Assembly: GCF_027627575.1 (NCBI RefSeq)
Contig: NZ_CP114065.1
Location: 3,100,001-3,164,000, forward strand
DNA from: Kribbella sp. CA-293567
GTDB taxonomy: Bacteria; Actinomycetota; Actinomycetes; Propionibacteriales; Kribbellaceae
DNA: 64,000 nucleotides
Direction: 5' to 3'
Under the pieces are notes generated by a model. It saw nothing but the letters and a program-made list of their open reading frames with translations, was not told the DNA's origin and searched no databases. Position 1 is the first letter of the stretch, and each line of letters begins with the position of its first letter. The translations under genes and the position numbers were made by a program. Below are positions 57,717-64,000 of the stretch, piece by piece.

Positions 57717-58768
57717 TGTATCAGCGGCTCATTCGGCCCGTCCTCTACCGCCTCGGCAGGGGCGACGCCGAGGTGGCGCACGAGCAGACGCTTCACGGGT
57801 TGCGGCGACTGAGCCGCATCCCGGGGGCGGTGCCCGCGCTCTCCCGCTCGTACGGCGCGCTGCCGGCCGCCTTGGAGCGCACGGTCTTCGGAGTGCGCTT
57901 CCCGAGCCCGGTCGGGCTGGCCGCGGGGATGGACAAGAACGGTGTGGCGTTGCCGGCCTGGCGCGCCCTCGGATTCGGGTTCGTCGAGGTCGGCACGGTG
58001 ACCGCGCAGCCGCAACCGGGCAACGAGAAGCCCCGGCTGTTCCGGCTGGTCGAGAGCGAAGCCGTGATCAACCGGATGGGCTTCAACAACGAGGGTTCGG
58101 CCGCGCTGGCCACCCGGCTGGCGCAGTACGGCGATCTCGGGTATCCGCTGGGTATCAGCATCGGGAAGTCGAAGGTGACGCCGCTGGAGGAGGCGGTGGG
58201 GGACTACGTCACCTCGCTGCGGCGGCTCTACCGCTTCGGCGACTACTTCGCCGTCAACGTCAGCTCACCGAACACCCCGGGGCTGCGCTCACTGCAGGAC
58301 TCGGGTCACCTCCGGGAACTGCTGACCGCGCTGCACACCGAGGCGTCGGCGCTGACCACGGGCGGGCTCAAGCCGAAGCCGATCCTGGTGAAGATCGCAC
58401 CGGACCTGACCGAGCAGGCGATCGACGAACTGCTCGGCGTCTGCACCGACGTCGGAGTGGCCGGCATCATCGCCACCAACACGACCATCGGCCGCGACGG
58501 GCTGGCGGCCGGCGACCAGCGGCTGGCCGGTGAGGCCGGCGGTCTGTCCGGCGCGCCACTGACCGAGATCTCCGCCAAGACCGTTGCCCGGATCAACGCG
58601 AGCACCAGCGGCGCGTTGCCGATCATCGGGGTCGGCGGTGTCCTCGACCCCGACGACGCGGCCCGGCTGTTCGACGCCGGCGCCAGCCTCGTCCAGTTGT
58701 ACTCCGGCCTGATCTACCGGGGCCCCGGCCTCGTCCGCCGCACCAACCGCCTGCTGGCCTCCCGATGA
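57716..58768 (+). CDS. pyrD: quinone-dependent (class 2) dihydroorotate dehydrogenase
   Basis: Membrane-associated FMN enzyme of 350 residues oxidising dihydroorotate to orotate with quinone. An amphipathic N-terminal helix ([14 protein letters not shown]) would dock on the membrane. The catalytic Ser of class 2 lies in [33 protein letters not shown] and [12 protein letters not shown] bind FMN. The start codon overlaps the carB stop (TGATG). Confidence 0.95.
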
Positions 58769-59622
58769 GAGAGCGTGATCTCCCCATGCAGAACAAGCCG
58801 TTCGGGTCCCGCCTGCGGGCGACGATGGACCAGCGTGGTCCGCTGTGTGTGGGCATCGACCCGCACTCCCATCTGCTCGACCAGTGGGGGCTGCCCGACA
58901 CCGCGGAGGGCCTGGCCGCCTTCACGTACGGCGTCGTCGACGCGCTGGCCGAGCACGTCGCGGTCTTCAAGCCGCAGTCGGCCTTCTTCGAGCGGTTCGG
59001 CTCGGCCGGGATCGCCGTCCTGGAGCAGGCGACGATCAGGCTTCGCGAAGCTGGTGCCCTGGTGATCATCGATGCCAAGCGCGGCGACATCGGGTCGACG
59101 ATGGCCGGGTACGCGTCGGCGTACCTGGCGGAGAAGGGACCGCTGGCCTGTGACGCGCTGACGGTCAGCCCGTACCTCGGGTTCGGGTCGCTGCAGCCGG
59201 CCATCGACGAGGCACGAGAGGCCGGAGCCGGTCTGTTCGTGCTGGCTCTGACGTCCAACCCGGAGGGGCCGCAGTTCCAGTCCGCCCGGACGGTTGCCGG
59301 GCCGACCGTCGCCGGTGCGGTGCTTGACGGATTGCGGGACCTCAACGCCGATGCCGACGATCTCGGCTCGTTCGGGGCCGTGGTCGGCGCGACGATCAAG
59401 TCGACGGGGGAGAACCTGGACATCCGCGGTCCGCTGCTCGCGCCGGGTCTCGGGGCCCAGGGTGGCACCGCCGAGGGGCTGGCCGAGGTCTTCGGGGCGG
59501 CGGTGCGCGACGTCGTACCGGCGAGCTCTCGTGAGATCCTCGGCGCCGGTCCGGACGATGCCTCGCTGCGGGCCGCCGCCGAGCGCGCCAACGATGCCTT
59601 CCGGACGGTCCTGGGGTACTGA
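58765..59622 (+). CDS. pyrF: orotidine 5'-phosphate decarboxylase (type 2)
   Basis: Last step to UMP, 285 residues. The catalytic tetrad is in [27 protein letters not shown] begins the barrel and APGLGAQGG closes it. The length and motifs match the long type 2 enzymes of actinobacteria. ATG 58765 overlaps the pyrD stop (ATGA); an internal ATG at 58786 is a less likely alternative. It ends the chain of overlapping pyr genes. Confidence 0.94.
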   Translation: MRERDLPMQNKPFGSRLRATMDQRGPLCVGIDPHSHLLDQWGLPDTAEGLAAFTYGVVDALAEHVAVFKPQSAFFERFGSAGIAVLEQATIRLREAGALVIIDAKRGDIGSTMAGYASAYLAEKGPLACDALTVSPYLGFGSLQPAIDEAREAGAGLFVLALTSNPEGPQFQSARTVAGPTVAGAVLDGLRDLNADADDLGSFGAVVGATIKSTGENLDIRGPLLAPGLGAQGGTAEGLAEVFGAAVRDVVPASSREILGAGPDDASLRAAAERANDAFRTVLGY

Positions 59623-59722
59623 CCGGGGCTGCGACGCGACAGGTCGCGAGCCGGTTCCAGCTGGGCCGTGGGAGCTTCCTCACGGCGTCGCGCGGGGCCG
59701 GATGACCCTGCCGTTCGCCAGG

Positions 59723-59761
59723 GTTGCCGAGGACGGGAAGAGCGAGTCTTCCCGCGGCAAC
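59723..59761 (+). terminator. hairpin between pyrF and the lipoprotein gene
   Basis: Two stacked perfect stems, 7 bp (59723-59729 with 59755-59761) and 8 bp (59734-59741 with 59747-59754), with a 4-base bulge and 5-base loop. It ends 4 bases before the AGGA site of the next gene. It may terminate the pyr operon or control the lipoprotein. Confidence 0.6.
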
Positions 59762-59774
59762 AGTTAGGACTGGA

Positions 59775-60146
59775 ATGCGCAAGGTTGCGGCCCTCGTGGC
59801 GGTAGTGACAATGGGCGTCGGCACTCTGACGGCCTGCTCGGGCGGCGACTACTGCGGCGAGTTGAAGAGCTACGCGGAGACGTCGAAGAACCTGAAGGAC
59901 CTGAAGGACAAAGAGGCCGTCGAGAAGCTCACCGACGAGGCGAAGAAGCTGTCGAAGTCGGCGCCGGACGACCTGAAGGATGACTGGAAGGTCATGAACG
60001 AGTACCTGGCCAAGGCCAAGGACGCCAACGGCGACCAGGCGAAGCTCGCGGAGCTGGGCAAGGAGGCCGGGCCGAAGCTGGTGACCGCCGGTGAGGCGAT
60101 CACCAAGCAGGCCAAGGACACCTGCCAGATCACCCTCGGCGCCTGA
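59775..60146 (+). CDS. small lipoprotein, copy 1
   Basis: Protein of 123 residues. A lipoprotein signal peptide ends in the lipobox LTAC followed by SGGDYCGEL. The mature part is a Lys/Glu/Asp-rich helical domain (LKDLKDKEAVEKLTDEAKKL) with DDLKDDWKVMNEYL, and a late Cys (DTCQI) that could pair with the Cys near the start. It is a paralogue of the gene at 60241, sharing the AxKLxxSAPxxxKDDWKV core. Family and role not recognised beyond a surface lipoprotein. Confidence 0.7.
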   Translation: MRKVAALVAVVTMGVGTLTACSGGDYCGELKSYAETSKNLKDLKDKEAVEKLTDEAKKLSKSAPDDLKDDWKVMNEYLAKAKDANGDQAKLAELGKEAGPKLVTAGEAITKQAKDTCQITLGA

Positions 60147-60165
60147 GCTTCGCCGACGGCCACCG

Positions 60166-60191
60166 CCGGCCGGTCCTTTGGGGCCGGCCGG
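60166..60191 (+). terminator. hairpin between the two lipoprotein genes
   Basis: An 11-bp stem with one G-T pair (60166-60176 with 60181-60191) and a TTTG loop, 19 bases after the first lipoprotein stop and 49 bases before the second start. Confidence 0.65.
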
Positions 60192-60240
60192 TACCGTGAC
60201 CCTCTCCGACCGCTGTTCCCCCCGAAAGCCGAGAACCCAG

Positions 60241-60615
60241 ATGCGCCGTACCGCTGTGCTGACCGCGACGATCCTGCTCGCGGCCGCCGGACTGACCGCC
60301 TGTACCGAAGAGCAGGCCTACTGCGTCGACCTGGCCGGCTTCGCCGCCGCCGCGACGAACGTCGATCCGCAGGTACCGGCGGACTACGCCAAGCTGCTCG
60401 ACGACGCGAAGAAGCTGCAGGAGAGCGCGCCGGCCGAGGTGAAGGACGACTGGAAGGTGGTTGCGGCCTTCGCCGAAAAGGCCCAGCAGGCCGGAACGAA
60501 CGAGATCGAGCTGGCCCGGCTGAGCCGGCAGCTCGGCGCCGTCACCACGGCGTACAAGGCGATCGCGACCCAGGCGAAGGACGCCTGCAAGGTGGAGATC
60601 CCGAACCTGAGCTGA
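60241..60615 (+). CDS. small lipoprotein, copy 2
   Basis: Protein of 124 residues, paralogous to the previous gene. The signal peptide ends in the lipobox LTAC followed by TEEQAYC. The helical mature domain has LLDDAKKLQESAPAEVKDDWK and ends with KDACKVEIP, so both Cys positions are shared with copy 1. It is less charged and more Ala-rich. Probably a tandem duplication. Exported role unknown. Confidence 0.7.
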   Translation: MRRTAVLTATILLAAAGLTACTEEQAYCVDLAGFAAAATNVDPQVPADYAKLLDDAKKLQESAPAEVKDDWKVVAAFAEKAQQAGTNEIELARLSRQLGAVTTAYKAIATQAKDACKVEIPNLS

Positions 60616-60933
60616 CCGCCGGGCCGGCCGCTGATGTTGCCTTTGGCAACTCTCACCCGGCCGGCGACCACGGTCCGGCGCCGAGGGGAACGTCCGATCG
60701 CGCGGCCGTACGACGGTGACGTCGATCTCACCTGACGCCTTCGCCAGGTGTCCGCGGGCCCGCGGGCCCGCGCCTCATCCTCACCCAGCGCGACAGCCGG
60801 CGCCCGGATCGGCGACGGTGCGACCGCTGACTGTGATCCGGACCGGTCGTCTCCGCTTGGTGTGTTGTTTGCTGTCGGAGGGCGTGTTTGGCTAGGTTCA
60901 CCTGCGAAGACACACAACGGGACAGGTGAGACG
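60616..60933. other. 318-bp spacer before mihF
   Basis: Holds a small hairpin GTTGCC-TTT-GGCAAC (60636-60650) within a larger GC-rich fold that probably terminates the lipoprotein gene. It also holds an 18-base GC palindrome around 60754-60771 and the mihF promoter. No gene seen. Confidence 0.6.
60869..60898 (+). promoter_or_regulatory. candidate mihF promoter
   Basis: TTGCTG (60869-60874), 18 bases, TAGGTT (60893-60898), about 28 bases of leader to the AGGTGAG site and GTG start. Confidence 0.45.
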
Positions 60934-61248
60934 GTGCCACTTCCTTCTTTGACTCCGGAGCAACGCGCGGCCGCTCTGGACAAGGCCGCTGCCGCACGGC
61001 GTGAGCGTGCGGAGATCAAGAACCGGATCCGGCACTCGGGGGCATCGCCTACGGAGGTGCTGCACGAGGGGCAGACCAACGACGTGATCGGCAAGATGCG
61101 GGTCAGCGCGCTGCTGCAGTGTGTCCCGGGCGTCGGCAAGGTCCGGGCGCAGCAGATCATGGAGCGGGCCGGGATCTCCGAGACCCGCCGGGTCCGGGGT
61201 CTGGGGACCAACCAGATCGCGGCGCTGATGCGTGAGTTCGCGGAGTGA
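60934..61248 (+). CDS. mihF: actinobacterial integration host factor (mIHF)
   Basis: Small nucleoid protein of 104 residues that bends DNA and also aids phage integration in mycobacteria. The basic helix [20 protein letters not shown] is followed by the helix-two-turns-helix domain [20 protein letters not shown]. The GTG at 60934 gives the usual length (about 105 residues); AGGTGAG lies just upstream. GTGA overlap with gmk, the standard actinobacterial order mihF-gmk-rpoZ-coaBC. Confidence 0.93.
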   Translation: MPLPSLTPEQRAAALDKAAAARRERAEIKNRIRHSGASPTEVLHEGQTNDVIGKMRVSALLQCVPGVGKVRAQQIMERAGISETRRVRGLGTNQIAALMREFAE

Positions 61249-61985
61249 CGCCGATGATGCAGACTGAGCTGACCTCGACCGAACTGGCGTCGAGTGCGCC
61301 GAAGCCGAGTGAGCTGGAGACAGACGTGGCCACGGGGAACGGTTCCACCGACAGTGCCCGGGACGCTCAGCACGGTTCCACAGACGGCACCCAGGACGGG
61401 GACCGGGAGACCGGTGGAGCCCGGCTGACCGTGCTGGCCGGTCCCACGGCGGTCGGCAAGGGCACGGTCGCGGCCGACATCCGGGAGCGGTTCCCCGACA
61501 TCTGGATCTCGGTGTCGGCGACCACCCGCAAGGCGCGGCCCGGCGAGACGCACGGCGTGCACTACCTGTTCGTCTCCGACGACGAGTTCGACCGGATGAT
61601 CGCCGCCGACGAGCTGCTCGAGTGGGCCGTGGTGCACAAGGCGGCCCGGTACGGGACCCCCCGGCAGCCGGTACTGGACAAGCTGGCGGCCGGTCGGCCG
61701 GCGCTGCTGGAGATCGATCTGCAGGGCGCCCGGCAGGTCCGCGAGACGATGCCGGAGGCACATTTCGTCTTCCTGGCCCCGCCGAGCTGGGACGAACTGG
61801 TCCGCCGGCTGGTCGGCCGGGGGACCGAGACGGCCGAGGAGCGGGAGCGCCGGCTGGAGACCGCGACCCTCGAACTGGCCTCCGAGAAGGAGTTCGACGT
61901 GACGATCGTGAACGCGTCGGTTCGGGAAGCGGCCGATCAGTTGGTAAAGTTGATTCGATCACCCAACATCTCTGGAAAGAGCTGA
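61245..61985 (+). CDS. gmk: guanylate kinase with N-terminal extension
   Basis: Phosphorylates GMP; 246 residues. The P-loop [17 protein letters not shown] starts near residue 63, the GMP-binding block is [17 protein letters not shown], and [15 protein letters not shown] follows. The first 60 residues are a Ser/Thr/Gly/Asp-rich, probably unfolded extension ([20 protein letters not shown]). The GTG overlapping the mihF stop is taken as start, but translation could begin later in the extension. The core is intact. Confidence 0.93.
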   Translation: MTPMMQTELTSTELASSAPKPSELETDVATGNGSTDSARDAQHGSTDGTQDGDRETGGARLTVLAGPTAVGKGTVAADIRERFPDIWISVSATTRKARPGETHGVHYLFVSDDEFDRMIAADELLEWAVVHKAARYGTPRQPVLDKLAAGRPALLEIDLQGARQVRETMPEAHFVFLAPPSWDELVRRLVGRGTETAEERERRLETATLELASEKEFDVTIVNASVREAADQLVKLIRSPNISGKS

Positions 61986-61989
61986 CATT

Positions 61990-62295
61990 TTGTCTGGCAA
62001 CCAGCCCGTCGCCATCGGCATCACCTCGCCGCCGATCGACGACCTGCTCACCCACACCGACTCGAAGTACAAGCTGGTGCTGTACTCGGCCAAGCGGGCG
62101 CGGCAGATCAACGCCTACTACTCCCAGCTCGGCGAAGGCCTGCTGGAGTACGTCGGACCGCTGGTCGAGACCCACGTCCAGGAGAAGCCGCTGTCGATCG
62201 CGATGCGCGAGATCAACGACGGCGTGCTGACCTGCACGGACATCGACCCCGAGGCCGAGGCGGAAGCCGCCGCGGCCGCCGCGGAGAAGTCCTAG
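61990..62295 (+). CDS. rpoZ: RNA polymerase omega subunit
   Basis: Small subunit of 101 residues that assists assembly of the beta' subunit. The conserved block [20 protein letters not shown] is present, with an actinobacterial middle ([17 protein letters not shown]) and an Ala/Glu tail. The start is TTG at 61990, 4 bases after the gmk stop; GGAAAG at 61973-61978 is the only ribosome-site-like sequence. No ATG or GTG would keep the conserved N terminus. Confidence 0.94.
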   Translation: MSGNQPVAIGITSPPIDDLLTHTDSKYKLVLYSAKRARQINAYYSQLGEGLLEYVGPLVETHVQEKPLSIAMREINDGVLTCTDIDPEAEAEAAAAAAEKS

Positions 62296-62307
62296 TACCT
62301 TCGCTCC

Positions 62308-63552
62308 ATGACGACAACGGGGCAGCGGCCGTCGGTGGTGCTCGGCGTCGGCGGCGGGATCGCGGCGTACAAGGTCTGCGATCTGCTCCGCCGGTTGACC
62401 GAGTCCGGACACAGTGTCCGGGTGGTGCCGACCGCGGCCGCCCTGGAGTTCGTCGGCGCCGCCACCTGGGCGGCGCTGTCGGGCCATCCGGTGACGGCGG
62501 ACCCGTTCGACGAGGTTCACGAGGTGCCGCACGTCCGGATCGGCAAGGGCGCGGACCTCGTGGTCGTCGCGCCCGCGACCGCCAATCTGATCGCCAAGGC
62601 CGCCCACGGGCTGGCTGACGACCTGCTGACCAACACCCTGCTGACGGCCCGCTGCCCGATCCTGTTCGCGGCGGCGATGCACACCGAGATGTGGGAGCAC
62701 CCGGCCACCCAGGCCAACGTGGAGACCCTGCGGTCGCGCGGAATCACCGTGCTCGACCCCGCCGTCGGGCGGCTGACCGGCTCCGACACCGGCCGTGGCC
62801 GGCTGCCCGAGCCGTCGGAGATCTTCGCGATCAGCCAGCTGATGCTGGCCGACCACGCCGCGCGCGCCGCGGGCCAGTCGGTGGCCGATCTGACCGGCAA
62901 GAACGTCCTGATCAGCGCGGGTGGCACCCGTGAGCACCTCGACCCGGTCCGCTACCTGGGCAACTCGTCGTCCGGCAAGCAGGGCTACGCGCTGGCCCGG
63001 ATCGCGGCCGCCCGGGGCGCGAAGGTCACTCTGGTCGCCGCCAACTCCGAGCTCGCCGACCCGGCGGGCGTCCAGGTCGTCCAGGTGACCAGCACCCGCG
63101 ACCTGTACGACGAGATCACCGGCCGCGCCGGGGACGCCGACGCGATCGTGATGGCGGCCGCTCCGGCGGACTTCCGCCCGGCCGACGTCGCCGAGCACAA
63201 GATCAAGAAGACCGGCGACGGCTCGGTGCCCGCCGTCAGCCTGATCGAGAACCCCGACATCCTCGCCACCATCTCGCACGAGCGCCGCCGCGCCGACCAG
63301 GTGATCGTCGGATTCGCCGCCGAGACCGGCGACGCCGACCACACCGTGCTGGATCTCGGCCGGGCCAAACTGGAGCGCAAGGGCTGCGACCTGCTGGTCG
63401 TGAACGACGTCTCCGGCGGCAAGGTCTTCGGCAGCGACGTGAACGAGGCCGTCATCCTCGACCGCGCCGGTGCTGCCCTCCCGGTGCCGTCAGGCAGCAA
63501 GGACGCCCTGGCCGGCGTCATCTGGAACCTGGTCGCCACCCACTGGCACTGA
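62308..63552 (+). CDS. coaBC: bifunctional phosphopantothenoylcysteine decarboxylase/synthetase
   Basis: Two steps of coenzyme A synthesis in one protein of 414 residues. The FMN-dependent CoaC part has VGGGIAAYKVCDLLRRL, the active-site His in VPHVRIGKGADL and AAMHTEMWEHPAT. The CoaB part has ISAGGTREHLDPVRYLGN and SSSGKQGYALA. A TACCTT (62296-62301) 6 bases before the ATG could give a leaderless transcript in addition to read-through from rpoZ. Confidence 0.95.
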   Translation: MTTTGQRPSVVLGVGGGIAAYKVCDLLRRLTESGHSVRVVPTAAALEFVGAATWAALSGHPVTADPFDEVHEVPHVRIGKGADLVVVAPATANLIAKAAHGLADDLLTNTLLTARCPILFAAAMHTEMWEHPATQANVETLRSRGITVLDPAVGRLTGSDTGRGRLPEPSEIFAISQLMLADHAARAAGQSVADLTGKNVLISAGGTREHLDPVRYLGNSSSGKQGYALARIAAARGAKVTLVAANSELADPAGVQVVQVTSTRDLYDEITGRAGDADAIVMAAAPADFRPADVAEHKIKKTGDGSVPAVSLIENPDILATISHERRRADQVIVGFAAETGDADHTVLDLGRAKLERKGCDLLVVNDVSGGKVFGSDVNEAVILDRAGAALPVPSGSKDALAGVIWNLVATHWH

Positions 63553-63601
63553 GCTGCCGCCTAGGTCAGTTCCTGACCGCTGTTGCTTCTAGCCTCCTCT
63601 C

Positions 63602-64000
63602 ATGAAGTCCGTGAGCTGGCAGGCCGTCGTCGCACGACGGATGACGAGGCACCACCTGAACGTTCCCGCGACGGGGACGCCGACGGACGTCGTACGGGGG
63701 ATGGCCGGGGCTCATGCTCAGGTGTTGTCGGCCGCCGAGATCTCGGTCGCGTTGCGGCTGGAGGGTGGAACCCGGGAGCACGTCCAGCAGGCTCTGTGGG
63801 GCGACCGGAGTCTGGTGAAGACGTTCGGGCCGAGGGGGACCGTTCACCTGCTGCCGACCGACGAGCTGGCCAGTTGGGTGGCGGCGCTGTCGGCTCTGCC
63901 GGGTCCCGTCTCGTCGGCGTCGCCCGCGATGCGGATGACTCCGGAGCAGACCGCGCAGGTGATCGCCGCGGTCGGGGACGCGCTGGCCGAGGACGACCTG
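63602..64000 (+). CDS. winged-helix DNA-binding (HTH_42/AlkZ-like) protein, 3' truncated
   Basis: Open frame running off the window end (133 codons seen). KSVSWQAVVARRMTRHHLNV, AEISVALRLEGGTREHVQQA, SLVKTFGPRGTVHLLPTDEL match the start of the actinobacterial winged-helix DNA-binding family related to AlkZ-type DNA glycosylases. The usual QxQ catalytic region, if any, lies further on. TAGCCT (63590-63595) sits 6 bases before the ATG with no ribosome site, again the leaderless pattern. Confidence 0.78.
   Translation, partial: MKSVSWQAVVARRMTRHHLNVPATGTPTDVVRGMAGAHAQVLSAAEISVALRLEGGTREHVQQALWGDRSLVKTFGPRGTVHLLPTDELASWVAALSALPGPVSSASPAMRMTPEQTAQVIAAVGDALAEDDL

Overview
The window is high-GC, densely coding DNA from an actinobacterium. 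The conserved core order, actinobacterial-only genes (mihF, bldD, SecA2, DUF6167), GTG/TTG starts, apparent leaderless promoters and TTGTCCACA-type DnaA boxes all agree. The mix of families suggests a Kribbella- or Nocardioides-like member of the Propionibacteriales, but that placement is inference. No rRNA, tRNA, CRISPR array, transposase or prophage was seen.

Layout. 1-3.7 kb: end of an MBL-fold hydrolase, then hisS-aspS. 3.9-11.8 kb: accessory genes, including a secreted GH19 enzyme, a GntR regulator, a Tat-exported GxGYxYP protein, and a DeoR/MFS pair flanked by two secreted AMIN-like paralogues. 11.9-17.9 kb: secA2, a DUF222/HNH protein with an 11-residue repeat tail, and a 1.27 kb non-coding tract carrying a degenerate repeat array. 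17.9-25.7 kb: conserved rarA-DUF948-DUF6167-alaS-ruvX-mltG-aroE block. 25.7-36.7 kb: two Tat-type FAD oxidoreductases, DUF2330, a prepilin peptidase, a compact unrecognised RiPP-like operon on the minus strand (29.0-33.4 kb), an ADP-ribosylglycohydrolase and a tiny secreted peptide. 36.8-43.1 kb: aroC-aroK-aroB and aroQ, split by a HelD-like helicase and a TetR regulator. 43.1-47.5 kb: oxidoreductase/EamA exporter divergent from MarR/FxLD-type methyltransferase, then a Gln/Pro-rich membrane protein. 47.7-63.6 kb: efp-nusB, bldD, then the pyrimidine operon pyrR-pyrB-pyrC-PH-carA-carB-pyrD-pyrF, two small lipoproteins, mihF-gmk-rpoZ-coaBC, and the start of a winged-helix gene.

How it works together. 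The core supplies aminoacyl-tRNAs, chorismate (aroE, aroC, aroK, aroB, aroQ), UMP and carbamoyl phosphate (the pyr operon), GMP phosphorylation and CoA. An mRNA hairpin resembling a PyrR site sits just before the pyrR Shine-Dalgarno sequence. An exact match to the BldD box lies between bldD and pyrR.

The strongest candidate for something new is the 29.0-33.4 kb operon. It encodes a 38-residue peptide with a Thr/Cys-containing tail, a LanM-type dehydratase domain (DUF4135) with no LanC cyclase but a DUF6624-like C terminus, a JmjC/cupin oxygenase, and a second cupin that looks like a metal-ligand-deficient copy of the first. The genes are joined by 4-bp overlaps behind a precursor with a perfect Shine-Dalgarno sequence. 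A second theme is in-frame low-complexity expansion in unrelated proteins (HNH tail, TetR linker, CarB tail, FAD-oxidase linker).
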